Below, in pieces: positions 31,791 to 44,082 of a DNA stretch of 64,000 nt. The stretch is taken from assembly GCF_030435805.1 (NCBI RefSeq), contig NC_081291.1:12609001-12673000 (forward strand), given 5' to 3'. The position numbers were made by a program, and so were the translations under genes. The notes under the pieces were generated by a model. It was not told where the DNA came from. It saw only the letters and a list, made by a program, of their open reading frames with translations, and did not search any database. Source of the stretch: Mustela lutreola (Eukaryota > Chordata > Mammalia > Carnivora > Mustelidae). Position 1 is the first letter of the stretch, and the number at the start of each line of letters is the position of its first letter.

Positions 31791-32974
31791 TGCAGCATCC
31801 CTCCTGATTCAGTTCTCTGCTTCAGGTCTGACCTCTACAACTGCCTCCTGCATAGCATCAGAGGATCCTGCTGAACAAACCACATTCCATCTTCCCCCCT
31901 GCTTGGAACCAGCCATGGCTCCCTCGTCCCAGATGCTTCACTGCAGCTGACAGTCTGGTCCTTGTTGGCCTCTCCAGTTTCCTCTCTCAGCAACCTCTCC
32001 ATCTTCCAACACAGCACCCCCACTTTGTATCTAGGCTAAAATGAGATGGGAGCATTTTCAACTTCTTGAGTGTAGCAGACTCTCTCATCCCCAGACCCCA
32101 CTGAATCCCTCATGCCGCACTCCTATCTGCTTCAATCAACCAGTCTCACATCCCATGCCACCCTCTTTGGGAACCCTATCCTGCGTCCTTGCAGCGCTGA
32201 CTTGGCCAGGGTCCTGTCTGACCCCTCGCTTGCCTTGAAGTCCCCCATCACATGGTGCTGTCATCATTGGTTATGGGTCTGCGTCTCTCACTAGACTTTG
32301 ACAGACCTCATCTCATTGGGAGCATCCTGTGTTCCCAGCCCCCAGAATGGTAAATATTAAATGGAACAATACATACACAATAAAAATGCATTAAAGAAAA
32401 CAGTGAAGGAAGCACATGCATAGTGCTGTGAGACGCTACAGAGCCTGTGGGAAGGGAGGGAGGTGGCATCCGAGCTGAACTCTGAAGGATGAACAGTCCC
32501 TGGCACATGGAATCAGGGAGAGAATGGCCGGAAAAGGAACCAACTTAAGAAAAGACATGGAGAAATGCCCAGAGTGGGGTCGGGGGATTCTGGAAAGTCA
32601 GATGGGGTCAAAATGTGAAGGGACTTTAGGCACCTTGGATCTACCCTTGTAGGGTCCAGGGGATAGTGGGTCAGAAGGAGGTATCAGCCTGCATTAAGGG
32701 TCCCATCAGCACTCTCCTCTAAGCTCTAGCCCCCTGGCACAACAGAGGACCCAGAATGTGGGGGCAATCTGGGGTGTTTCCTGCCACTACTCAAGTCCGG
32801 AAAGGACATCACAGACAGATGTTCAACCAAGAAGTGAATTCAGGACTAAGGAGAAAGATCTTTGTTGTTGCTTCTGGATGCCCAGAGAGGTCAGGATATA
32901 TAAGGCTAAGGTCACAGAATTGGGTCAAGAGGAAGCCAGGAGATGGAGTAGAGCCCAAGGTTTCAGCTCAGCTG

Positions 32975-33122
32975 GGTCTTGCAGCCCTGCCTAGAGGGGG
33001 CGCTGTGACCCTGGATAAGTGGCTTGGCCTCTCTGGGACTCAGGTTCTCTTTTATGAAATGGGCCTGAATGATAAGGAGAGGAGAAACAATCTGTAGAAA
33101 AAGCCTGGCACACAGTAGGTAT
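32975..33122 (+). repeat. MIR fragment, arm 1R
   Basis: Sense MIR text: GTGACCCTGGATAAGTGG, CTTGGCCTCTCTGGGACTC and AGCCTGGCACACAGTAGG. Confidence 0.7.
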
Positions 33123-33159
33123 GTGGTCTATCCCCCTCAGCACCCACTTCAACCTTTTT

Positions 33160-33369
33160 TCTTTTTTTCCTTTTTTTTTTTTAAAGATTTTATTTACTTA
33201 TTTGACACTGAAAGAGGGATCACAAGTAGGTGGAGAGGCAGGCAGAGAGAGAGGGGGAAGCAGGCTCCCCGCCGAGCAGAGAGCCTAATGCGGGGCTCAA
33301 TCCCAGGACTCTGAGATCACCACCCGAACTGAAAGCAGAGGCTTAACCCACCAAGGCACCCAGGTGCCC
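33160..33369 (-). mobile_element. CAN-SINE, antisense, arm 1R
   Basis: Reversed SINE from poly(T) and TAAAGATTTTATTTACTTA to CACCCAGGTGCCCC. It occupies the same target as the SINEs at 3088, 43867 and 44083 (flanks AAGAGAAAGGTTGAGG and AAGAAAAAAGGTTGAAG). Its body is nearer to the one at 43867 than to the one at 3088. Confidence 0.92.
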
Positions 33370-33488
33370 CTCAACCTTTCTCTTGAACTGTGGGCACCAT
33401 GCTTTCATTTTTCCCACAGGGATTTCTTGTGCACCGAGAGTGTGTGGCCACTAGAGATAGAATGACCAATAACCAAAGTCCCTTTGAA

Positions 33489-36400
33489 GCACAACCTTGT
33501 AGCCCTGCTCAGCTGTTCTGCCAGGTAGGATTCGTGCATTTCTGGGTCTTTATACTGGATCTGACCCAGGGGGTGACCAAGAAATATTGTCCTAGTCGTT
33601 TTCTACCCCAAGCATTCATCAACCCCTGCTGGGTGCCGGAATCTATACTCATAGCTGCAGACGGAGAGATGGGTCAGACCCAGCCCAACCCAAGAGTAAT
33701 GTCCTGCGCCTATTTCTCTACACAACACAGTACTCCTGAATGTGGGGGCAGGTTCCTATGAGTCTTCCATGTGACTCCAGGCTCATGGACATGGCAGGCC
33801 TTATTAAGTGTCAGTGGATTTCCTTTTACCTCCATGGGTTTCAGGGAAGTCACTGGGCCTGTAGTGTCCTGAGAGTCTACTGCACCTTAATGACATTTAT
33901 CTCCAAGGATATGAATGATTTCAGCATTTGCCTGTCTCTCCCCTCTTGCCCAGTCACTCTAAGTGTTAGAACTTAGACCAGTCACTTTCCATCTCTAGCA
34001 CAAACTAGAACACCATGAATGTGTATAGCACAATTTTCAACTACAGACTGGACAGTTAAGTCAACTGAAAAACTCTTCAAATCCTTGGTCATCATTTTGC
34101 TTAAGAAGTCCCCGCTCATTTTGCTAGGTGGCAGTTTGTTGGTACATGGAGAGAGGAAGCATCATGTTTGATCTGCTCCTTGATAACTGGGTAAAGTCGG
34201 AGCAGGCCATGCTAGCTGGTTAGTTTGATAAGAATGACTGGCCTCAGTACCCAAACACTGTGGGCTAGATAACTCTTATCTCTGGCTCAGAGGACATCTA
34301 GCCCTAGCTAGCAGCTAGCATGTACCCAATAGTTGTGTATGCAACGCCTGAGCCCTTCTCTGAGGAGCCCACAGTGACCAGGACCTACATGCCTGCTCCT
34401 GTGCACATGACAAGAGGGGTGGATGATAGATAACTGAATTTAGACAAGAATATGAGATGAGTGAGGAAGGGAAGGTGGTGGGCTGTGAAAGCAGGGCAGA
34501 CTGCAGGGGTTTTATGAAGAAGGGGGCATTTCAGCTGAGACTTTCTCCTCTACGACTAGAGTGTGTGGAAAGGGTGTGTCAGGTAGAGGGAACAGCATGT
34601 TCTGGGGATGCGAGGTGGGAATTTGATTGTCCCTTTCAGGAATGGAAGAAAGCCAAAGTGACAGAGGGCTTGGGCAGGAGAGGAGGAGTGATGGTTTAAA
34701 GCCAAACAGAGATGCAAACAAAAGGACCCTACTCCATAACACTAACTGCCACGGGATGGAACTCACCTACAGGAAATACTGGCTATGATACACACAAGAG
34801 GGTAGATGGGTTCCTGTAATGTCAGTCACATAGTCACTCCTGAAAAGTCAATTTCAGGTAATTTAGGGGTGAGCCATTCCTATTTAAGGAGGATTTTGCA
34901 GCTCAACTAATTTCTCTAGTGTTGTAATGAGAGATGAGTTTGTTTTCTCAGCCAGTTTTATTGACCACCTATTAGGTACCCAGCTATGGGCACACAATAT
35001 TAAGCTAGTTCAGACTGGTCCTGCCCTCTCAGGGTTGCTAATCTAGTGGGGAAGGATGGAAAGTGTTGATCAGGTAATACTATAATGCAATGCAGTGACC
35101 ATTACTGCGGAAGTAGAAGCCTCAGCTGCTCTCAGAGCTCTGGAGACCTTTGTCCCTGTCTGTGTCCAGCAGCATGCAGTGTTCACAATGGCCACTTGAC
35201 ACCACATAATTTGTGTGCAGCGGTTCTGCCATGTTGTAGAACTTGACCTCTTTGAGCCCCAGGAAACTGGTGCATGAGACAAAAAATGGTCACCTCCATT
35301 TCCCACATACGTCTCTTGGTGCTAATGAAACACCATGTCTGAGCTTGAAATTAAGTGGGAAAATGCTCTAGGACCATCCTCTGGAGATAGCCAAACTTAC
35401 CTAGCCTTGAGAGGTGTGTACTGAAACTCATCTTCCTGCAGGTCTGTGGCCAATCCTTAGGGACTCTTTAAATTCCACGAAAGAAGTGGAGATGGGGAAT
35501 TGTGTGCCAACTTTTAATGAGCTCCCTGCTGTCACTTAAAATCCTGTGACTTGTTCAGTAATGACCATGGTCTTGGCTTTTAAGGATTGGTATGCCAGCT
35601 GGGATTGGCAGGCTGTGCACAGAAGGGGTCCCATTTTGCTCTTTCATGCCTTTGACTGACTCCTGATGAGCCTAACTCAGTTCACCTCTCTGTGTCCTCC
35701 AGGAAGCGAGCCCAGGGTCCCTGGCAGACGGGCTCTGAGAGCATAGGGGCAGAGCTGGAGGTGTGGATTCAGACAAATCTCCTAATCTCCTGCTACCCCA
35801 AGACATCACCTCCACTGAATTCTCTGGGGGCTTTTTGTTTGCTTCTTTAAACAAAGACTAACTAGCCACCAGTGTGAACTGTTCAGCTCTCTTGAGGCTC
35901 TTCAACGCAGATTGATAGGCAAAGAGAGACTTGCAGGTAGTAGCTTGAGTGGCTCTGTGCCTCAGGGCACTGACTCACATCAGACAGACTCAGGTGGAAA
36001 TCCTGGTGAGCCACTTCTGGTTGTGGGACCTTGGTGCAATGATTGGATCTCTCTGATTCTCTATCTGAAGAGAATAGTATTAGCACCAATAGTATTAGCA
36101 CCTGCCTAAAGTATAAGCTGTCTGGTACTTAGCAAATGTTCAAGAAGTGCTCGGTACTGGTATATCATCACTGAGGAGTGCCCTGAAGCAGCCTGGGTCC
36201 AGTGAATAGAATCAGCTCACTGTCTACCTACCTTATCCCATGCCTTTGGAACTCCTCCATCCATTGATCCATCAAACACTGTTGAGTGATTTCTGTGTTC
36301 CAGGCCCCTGAAATTTAAACACAGGGCAAGGAGATGAGGTTCCTTCTGGTTTTTACCTTCACATGGTAGGGAGAATTATTTATAAAAATATGAGTTAGTA

Positions 36401-36496
36401 TGATTCACACAAAGAAATGCTAATTTTAAGGAAATGGATTTATGGTTTCTGTTCTTGGGCCAGATGTAACAGCAAAGCAAACATTAAACAGATATT
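33489..36496. other. Inter-palindrome segment with L2 and MIR fragments, no gene seen
   Basis: Beyond the inverted repeat. L2-like text is seen at about 34460-34690 (GTGTCAGGTAGAGGGAACAG) and 34950-35100 (CTGCCCTCTCAGGGTTGC). A sense MIR is at about 35975-36165. No ORF has recognisable domains. Confidence 0.5.
35975..36165 (+). repeat. MIR
   Basis: CAGACTCAGGTGGAAATCC, TGGTTGTGGGACCTTGG, TCTCTGATTCTCTATCTG and CTGTCTGGTACTTAGCAAA follow the MIR order. Confidence 0.65.
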
Positions 36497-36500
36497 ATAT

Positions 36501-37087
36501 TGTAAGGACATATTTAGCCAGAGGCTTCCATCCAGGTTAAACAATAAATTTGTTGTTTAACCCTTAAACTGTCCCTGCTTCCCCCAAGGGACTTACTCAA
36601 AAACAAGTCCCGGAAACCAGCCCCAGGTAACAAAGTCCAAATACAAGGGTGGGTCAGGCCAGGTGGAGACATCCCATCAGTGCGGGGATGCATACTGTCT
36701 CCCTAGTTACCAAGGACCAATGGGCCCCGCCCTTTGGGCACCTTTTGGGTACCAATTCTGACCAAGGTGCTAGGCTTGTTCAAATGTCTACTAGAGTAAA
36801 TTGTAATTCAATTGCTCACTTATGTGTGACCTAACATGACTGTACAGCTTTCTCTGTGTGTTACAATTTCATTGGCCACCTGTGCGTGGCCAGGCCCAAC
36901 CACATGGCCTTTGCCTTTAAAAGCTACTCTGTGAAACAGAGAGAGGTCGCCCTCTCTTGTAAAAGGTGCGGCCCCAAATGTTCAGTTTGATTCTTGATGC
37001 TTGGAGCGAAATAAAGCTTTGCTTGACTTTCGCTTTGTATCAGTCTCACTCCTTTAATCACGGACCCATTATTTGGGAAACCTAACA
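36501..37087 (+). mobile_element. Solo LTR, ERV1 (gammaretrovirus-like) type
   Basis: A 587-bp element with TGT...ACA ends, flanked by identical 4-bp duplications ATAT (36497-36500 and 37088-37091), the size usual for this class. A TATA-like TTTAAAA (about 36915) and AATAAA (about 37011) sit in the right order for U3 and R. There is no internal region, so it is a solo LTR left by recombination. The intact duplications suggest a moderate age. The family name is inferred from structure only. Confidence 0.8.
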
Positions 37088-37091
37088 ATAT

Positions 37092-37622
37092 CAAAGTCAG
37101 TGTGGGTTGTGAAGAAATCATTTTCCTGGGTTTGGACCCTTCACCAGTGAGGATTGGGTCCCATGGCTGTTTGTTCATGCTATGACGGAACATAAACATG
37201 TTGTGTCTTTCCATAATGTCAGCTTTATTCAGTCTTAAAGCCAAGTTAACATAATTATAAAGCAGATTCAGGATTCCAAATTCACTGACATTTTACTACA
37301 TTTTTATCTTGGCTTCACAGATGTCACATAAAGCAAACACAAGACAAAGTCATACAACAAGCAAGATAGAGCAAGGGGTAAGAAGTTAACAAACCAAATA
37401 CAAAATCAGTCTGTGAGCATGCAGTTGGGAGTCCTTGGTCTGAAAGGACCAGCTCTCTGCACTGCTGCTTATTATGTTCAAGCAGTGGAGGATTTCTGTT
37501 GAGTTCAGTGATCAATCGGGCAGACCTTTTACAGGAATTATCTTTTCTAGATGTGGTCAGATGTGAAAAGAGCAGCGTTTGCAAAGTCTGACAGTTTGAT
37601 GCAAAAATGCTCCTTTTTAAAA
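37092..37622. other. Non-coding stretch, no gene seen
   Basis: No recognisable repeat or gene. The frame at 37324-37584 (-) has no domain that I know. Confidence 0.5.
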
Positions 37623-37635
37623 GGAGTTTAATCAG

Positions 37636-37820
37636 AGGCGCCCGGGTGGCTCAGTTGGTTGAGTGTCTGCCTTTGGCTTGGGTCAAGATCCCAGGGTCCT
37701 GGGTTCGAGCCCCATATTGGGCTCCCTGCTCAGTGGGGAGCCTGCTTCTCTCTCTCCTTCTCTCCCTTTGGTTTTCTCATTATCTCTCTGTTGTAAATAA
37801 ATAAAATCCTTTAAAAAGGC
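37636..37820 (+). mobile_element. CAN-SINE
   Basis: Head GGCGCCCGGGTGGCTCAG, CT-rich middle, AATAAATAAAATCC and a short A tail. Perfect 13-bp duplications GGAGTTTAATCAG lie at 37623-37635 and 37821-37833. Confidence 0.96.
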
Positions 37821-37974
37821 GGAGTTTAATCAGTCTGGGGCCTTTGAAGACCTCCTTGGGTTCAGTTGGTTACCAGTTCTGGAAGCCATCAGCTTGTGCT
37901 GGTTTCAGTGATATCAGGTCTGAGCAGCAACGCCCTTGGCTGCTTATGTCAATGCTTGACATAAGTTATTTCTT

Positions 37975-38334
37975 TTTTTTTTTTTTATTTCATTGCCCTT
38001 TTATTTCTTATAGAAGAAGATACAAAGCTTTAGTTTAAATTGCAGTTGGTTCAATTTATGTAACTGAGACAATCTATATTATTCCATTCATGCATTCATT
38101 CATTCATTCATTCATTCAAACATATTTTTTTAACAGTTCATGTGTGTAAGACAGAGTTCTAATTGCTAGGGATACAGATAATATTAAGACAGACACATAT
38201 TGCATGGAGCACTGGGTGTGGTGCATAAATAATGAATCTTGGGACACTGAAAAAATAAAATTAAAGCAAAGTCAAGATTTTGTCTGTCTTTTTTTTCTAT
38301 TGCTTTTATTTTTAATTTAATTTTATTTTTTCAG
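37975..38334 (-). mobile_element. 360-bp retroposed segment of unknown source
   Basis: Flanked by perfect 18-bp duplications TGACATAAGTTATTTCTT (37957-37974 and 38335-38352). On the minus strand it ends in poly(A) after AATAAAAGGG, so it was copied from an RNA. Its first bases (CACTGAAAAAATAAAATTAA) look like the very end of an L1, so an L1 3' transduction is possible. A sense L1-tail piece (38192-38265) and an ATTC repeat lie inside. Confidence 0.7.
38093..38117. repeat. (ATTC)n microsatellite
   Basis: Six tandem ATTC units. Confidence 0.9.
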
Positions 38335-38629
38335 TGACATAAGTTATTTCTTGACCTGAGTGATTCCATCTTGCTCTGTACACCAGTTCTATCAGCTCCC
38401 CTTCTGCCATAAACTACAAAGTCCCAGGAAGGTATCCTGGGGACAGATATTTGTATCCTGCTCTTAATCTCTGTGTCTAAAATGTTATAAGTACTCATGA
38501 GTTTTTGCTGAATACATCAATTACAAAATACATCCTGAGAAAGCACATGGTTTGATCCACTTCACCAAATCATCATGAGACACCTGTTCTACTTGTATTT
38601 TCACAATAGCTGAGCTTCAGCTAAACTTT

Positions 38630-41470
38630 CTGAACAAACTGACAACCCGAATAAACCAATAACCAGTAAACCAATAAACCAATAAAACAGTAACAAGATG
38701 GAAATAGTGATTAAAAAAGAAAAAAACCTTCCCAAAAAACAAGAGTCCAGGGCCTGACAGATTTCCTGAGAAATTCTACTAAACATTCAAAGAAGCAATA
38801 ATGCCTATTCTTCTGAAGATGTTTCAAAAAATAGGAACAGAAGGAAAACATCTAACCTCAGTCTATGAAGCCTTGATCCCAAAACCAGGCAAAGAGCCCA
38901 CCAAAAAGGAGAATTTCAGATCAATATCCCTGTTGAATATGGATGCCTAAATTCTCAACAAGATCCTCCTAATAGGATTCAACAGAACATTAAAAGGATT
39001 ATCCATTATGACCAGTTGGGATTTATCCCTGAGATACAAGGTGTGGTTCAACATTCGCAAATCAATCAGTGGGATGGAACACATTAACAAGGGAAGAGAC
39101 AAGAACCATATGGGCTTCTCAACAGAGGCAGAAAAAACATTTGACAAAAAAAAAGCATCCTTTCCTGATTACAACTTGTCCGAGTGTATTGATAGAAGGA
39201 ACATTCCTCAATTTCCTAAATGTCATCTATGAAAAGCCCACAGCAAATATCATTCTCAGTGGGGAAAAGCTGAGAATCTTCCCCCTTAAGATCATGAACA
39301 TGACAAGGTTGCCCACTCTTGCCACTGTTGTTCAACATAGTACCTGAAGTCCTAGCAACAGCAATCGGAAAACAAAAAGAAACAAAAGGTATTCAAATTC
39401 ACAAAGAAGTCAAACTGTCTCTCTTCACAGATGACATGATACTTTATGTGGAAAACCCAAATTTCTAGAATTTATAGCAATTCAACTATACACTAGCATT
39501 TCCATACACTAGCGATGTGACTGAAGAAAGAGAAATTAAAGAATTGATTCTATTTACAATAGCACCAGAAACTGTAAGATCCTTAGGAATAAACCTAAGC
39601 AAAGAGTTTAACGGATCTATACTCTAGAAACTACAGAACACTCATGAAAGAAATCAAAGAAGACACAAAAAGATGGAAAACATTCCATGCTCATGTGAAA
39701 ATGTCTATGCTGCAAGGACAATCTACACTTGCAATGTCATCCCTGTCAAACAAACTACCATCATTATTTTTCACAGAGCTGGAACAATCCTCACATTTGT
39801 ATGGAACCAGAAAAGACTCTGGAATCAATAGGGGATTGTTGAAGAAGAAAACCAAACCTGCGGCATCACAATGTCTGACTTCAAACTATATTACAAAGCC
39901 GTGATCATCAAGACAGCAACACATAGATCAATGGAACAGAAAAGAGAACCCCAAAATGGACCCTGACCTCTATGGTCAACTAATCTTCAACAAAGCAGGA
40001 AAGACTACCCAGTGAAAAAAAAAGACAGTCTCTTCAATGAATGGTGCTAGGAAAACTGGATAGCCAATGCAGAAAAATGAAACCGGACCATTTTCTTATA
40101 CCATACACAAAGATGAACTCAAAATGGATGAAGGATAGAAATGTGAGACAGGAATCCATCAAAACCTAGAGGAGAACATAGAAAGTAACCTCTTGGACAT
40201 CAACCATAGAGACCTCTTTCAAAGACATATTTCTAAAGGCAAGGAGAAACAAAAGCAAATATGAAATATGAAAATTTAGCTGAAGCACAGCTATTGTAAA
40301 AATTCAGGACTTCAACATTAAAAAAAAAAAACAAACCCACCTCTGCACAGCAAAGGAAACAGTCAACAAAACAAAGAGGCAATCCACAGCTTCGGAGAAG
40401 ATATTTGCAAATGACTTTAGAGATAAAGGGCTGGTATCCAAGATCTCCAAAGAACTTCTCATACTCAACACCCCAAAAAACAAAGAATCCTGTCAAGAAA
40501 CGGAGGGAAGACATACAAGTGCCTAATAGACGCATGAAAAAATGTTCAAAATCACTAGCCATCAGGGAAATACAAATCAAAACCACAATGAGATACCAGC
40601 TTCCACCAGTTAGAATGGCAAAAATTAACAAGGCAGGAAGCAACAAATGTTGGAGAGGATGTGGAGAAAGGGGAACCCTCTTGCACTGTAGGTGGTAATG
40701 CAAGCTGATACAGCCACTCTGGAAAACAGTGTGGAGGATTCTCAAGATGTTCATAATAGAGCTATCCTACATGCAGCAATTGCACTACTAGGTATTTACC
40801 ATACAGATACATATGTAGTGAAGAGAAGGGGCACATGCACCCCAGCGTTCATAGCAGCAATGTGCCCAGTAGGCAAACTGTGTTAGGAGCCAAGATGTCC
40901 TTCAACAAGGGCATGGATAAAGGATATATGGTTCCTATGTACAATGGAATATTACTCAGCCATCAGAAAGGATGAATACCTACCATTTCTCTTAACATGG
41001 ATGGAACAGGAGAAGATTATGCTGAGTGAAATAAGTCAAGCAGAGAAAGATAATTATCCTATGGTTATCACTCCTATGTGGAACATAAAGACTAGCACGG
41101 AGGACCACAGGGGAAGTAAGGGAAAACTGAATGGGAAGAAATCAGAGAGGGAGACAAACCATGAGAGCCTCTGGACTCTGGGAAAAAAACTGAGGGTTAC
41201 AGAAGGGAAGGAGGTGCAAGAATGTGGTAACTGGGTGATGAGTATTAGGGAGGGCAGGTATTCTGATGAGCACAGGGTGTTATATGCAAGTAATGAATCA
41301 TTGAATATTGCAACAAAAACTAATGATGCCTGGTGGGTGGTGGGTATTAAGGAAGGCATGTATTCCATGGAGCACTGGGTATTGTACATAAACAATGAAT
41401 CTTGGAACACTGCCTCAAATGCTAATGGTGTATTTTATGGTGATTAACATAACACAATAAAAACATGATG
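38630..41470 (+). mobile_element. Decayed L1, ORF2 from RT start to 3' end
   Basis: It starts near the ESLNRPITS point of ORF2 and continues through RT text (CAGATGACATGATACTTTA, the FADD region, near 39428), the C-terminal [14 protein letters not shown] (about 40660) and a 3' UTR ending in AATAAAAACATG. Stops and frameshifts are frequent. At about 40262-40320 the normal sequence is replaced by a filler that matches the reverse of the L1's own 5' flank. The last part equals the window start. Confidence 0.9.
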
Positions 41471-41496
41471 TATTATATGATGACTAATAGAACTGT

Positions 41497-41530
41497 ATAT
41501 ATATATACATATATATGTATATATATATAT
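41497..41530. repeat. (TA)n repeat
   Basis: TATATATATACATATATATG and a further TA run, longer than in unit 1 (768-778). Confidence 0.9.
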
Positions 41531-41919
41531 GGGTCAACAATTTGGGCAACAGAAAGTCTTCTGTTGCTTGTCTATGCAAGAGAACCCAGTGTATCAGAAT
41601 CCAGACACACCTACATGATGCTGCCCTCCCAGCCCTTAGGTACATAACATTTTCTCTGTTGGAGGACATGGGATGAACTTCATCACACAGGGTCAAGAAC
41701 AGGAGATCATGATCACTAGATCCTATGCAAGGGAGGTAAACAAACTGGAGAAAAACAAATATTGAACATGTATCCATTATCTATGAATGTGTGTATTTTC
41801 GTATCCTTGAAACCCTACAACAGTCCTATGGAGGTTAACATTATTATTCCCTGCCATTCTGTCATATTTCCTTACCACCAAACTGGACATCAGGATTAGG
41901 AGTTTAGGGACTGAATTTT
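41531..41919. other. Non-coding stretch, no gene seen
   Basis: Close copy of 779-1164. Confidence 0.6.
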
Positions 41920-42535
41920 CTCTGGAAGCTTCCCGTTATGCCATTCCTGAGCTCCTTATTCCTGAGGCTGAAAATGATCAGGCTAAAAAAAGGGTGAAGG
42001 CTGTGTAGGGGGTGGCCATCAGAGGGTTACTGTCCATAGAATGGAGATGCTTGGACTTGAGGTAGATAATGGAGACAGAATCATAGTTCAAGATGATGAC
42101 AGTGAGATGGGACACACATGAGATGGAGGACTTGTGCTTGCCCTCAGCAGAGGGGATCCTCAGTATGGAGGCCGCTATGCAGAGAGGATGCAGGAGAAGA
42201 TGTAGGAGAGGATGGTGAGGAATAAACAGCCCATAAGAGCAGTGTCACATGTCAGGACCAAGGTGTCCCCAAGGTGACAGAGGATGTCTCCTTCCCATAG
42301 GCCATCTTTAGGAGGGAAAGCACGTAGTAGACCCAATGGTAGAACACGTTCAGCCCAAAGAGGGTGAGGTGAAAAATGATCAGGATCGCCATCAACTCCA
42401 TGACCGAGACACCAGCCCAGCACCAGGACGAAGACAGCACAACTCTGAGGACTCATGAGCACATTGTACCGCAAGGGTGGCAGATAGTCACATAGCAGTC
42501 ATTGCCCATGATCATGAACAGAGAAGAGTGCTATA
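41920..42535 (-). pseudogene. Olfactory receptor family 10-like pseudogene, 5' truncated (unit 2)
   Basis: Near-identical partner of 1165-1775. It has the same missing TM1-TM3 and most of the same frame breaks, with a few private indels. For example, at about 42425-42435 one base fewer lets MRYNVLMSPQSCAV join the next frame differently, and near 42270 an extra A is present. The shared damage shows that it was already broken in the ancestral unit or was homogenised afterwards. Confidence 0.85.
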
Positions 42536-43736
42536 TGTCACAGCACTTTGACCTCATTTATTCCTTTATATAGTTAAGAAGTGTTACTGAAGGTCTATTT
42601 TATATGGAAACATTCTAGGTGCTTGAATCCAGCAATGACCAAGGGCTAAGACTCTGAGGTCTTTTTCATGGTACACAGAGGGAAGTTGTCATAACCAAAA
42701 ATGACAGCACAGACAGTCAGAGGTGCGTTAGAGACAGCCGAGGGAGCTGCAGAAGCTAAGTGTGGGTCTCAGACCCAGACTGCAATTTAGAGACTTTGAA
42801 ATTGGTGATGTCTACAGGGAGACGTGCAGGGTGAGTAGGTATGATTCAGGTGAACCAGGCAGTTGGAAGAGGGGTTTCCAGACAGAGGGGACAGCAAGTA
42901 CGAAGGTTCAGGGTGACAGAGGCATAGTGCATTTGGGAAATGGTATGTTCAGTGCACCAGGGAGAGTTAGAAGTCATTGGTGCGGTTCTGAATTGAAGGC
43001 ATGCAGGTGGGAAGGGCATGAGCACATAAGACAATGGTGTCCACGTGAGGAGTTTGTTCTGAGGGTAATGGGGACCTTTTCATGTTTTCTAAATACATAG
43101 AGGAATGAGCTGCATTCCAATTTGTGAACATTTTCATGGATGTTTCTATTTGGGTTTCCCTATGAGGGTATTCTTATAAGATGTAGTACCTATCTTTTGG
43201 TGGATGAATACCTATGTGTTGTGTTGGGTCTATATTAGGCATGTAAATGCTGACTCATAGGGAATACCTATGTTCAGCTAGAATAGATACTGCCAAACCG
43301 TTTTGCAAACTGATGATACCAATAGGTACATTTTAAGCACAAGTTGCATGGTCAGATTCCTGTTTGTAGAGACCCCCTCTGGCTGGTGTAAGGAGGGAAG
43401 CAGGCTGCTGAGGGCAGGCAGGGTGGGCAGATGCAGGAAGAGATGGGGAGAGGTGCATGAGCGCATCCTGGATGGGGTGGAGTGGCAAGCTGAAGCTGAT
43501 TTCAGAGGTAGAACGGACAGTGCTGTTGATTGGACAGAGGGAGAGAGGAAGTTAATGTTTTCTACTTCTAACACTCAAGACACCAAGTATGTGAGTTCTT
43601 TCCACACCAATGACCAATTCTCCAACTACCCAGACACCATGTTGGTGTCCTATAATTCTGTTCAATTCTGAACTAACAACCTGAAGATGTCCGTCACACG
43701 TATTAGGTATTGAGAGTATCTGCACATCTGTCTGAT
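42536..43736. other. Non-coding stretch, no gene seen
   Basis: Close copy of 1776-2955. A few indels change the open frames, which argues against coding. Confidence 0.5.
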
Positions 43737-43866
43737 TCAAGGGACTTTGGTTATTGGTTATTTTATCTCCAGGGGCCACACACTGCTTGGCACACAGTAG
43801 GTGCACAAGAAGTAACTGTGAGAAAAATGGAAGTATGGGACCCACACTCAAGAAAAAAGGTTGAGG

Positions 43867-44065
43867 GGCGCCTGGGTGGCTCAGCGGGTTAAAGCCTCTG
43901 TCTTCGGCCCAGGTCATGATCCCAGGACCCTGGGATCGAGCCCCGCATCGGGCTCTCTGCTCAGTGCAGAGCCTGCTTCTCTCTCTCTCTCTCTCTGCCT
44001 GCCTCTCTGCTACTTGTGTTCTCTGTCAAATAAATAAATAAAATCTTTAAAAAAAAAAAGAAAGA
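43867..44065 (+). mobile_element. CAN-SINE, younger of a head-to-tail pair
   Basis: GGCGCCTGGGTGGCTCAGCGG to AATAAATAAAATCTTT and poly(A). Perfect 17-bp duplications AAGAAAAAAGGTTGAGG lie at 43850-43866 and 44066-44082. Absent at the same place in arm 1L (3088). Confidence 0.96.
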
Positions 44066-44082
44066 AAGAAAAAAGGTTGAGG

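Larger units (their letters stand above)
1..33488 (+). repeat. Unit 1 of a tandem segmental duplication (about 40.7 kb period)
   Basis: Positions 1-15970 match 40723-56510 in the same orientation. Positions 22121-32700 match 56507-64000 in the same orientation after unit-specific insertions are set aside. The offset drifts from 40722 at the left edge to about 40876 at the OR gene and about 40525 near 15780, as expected from indels and repeat insertions. The left edge lies outside the window. The segment 33490-40722 has no partner in view, because unit 2 runs off the right end before reaching it. Confidence 0.95.
15170..33488 (-). repeat. Right arm of inverted repeat, unit 1 (arm 1R)
   Basis: This is the reverse copy of 2960-11763, enlarged by an L1 pair (15983-22120), a 3'-truncated L1 with a SINE (25507-28633) and a 115-bp insertion. 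Without these it is about 9 kb, the same as arm 1L. It carries the dead OR gene 2. Confidence 0.93.

Noticed and set aside
40944-41447. 167-codon ORF
   Set aside because: It is the end of L1 ORF2 and its 3' UTR read through by chance.
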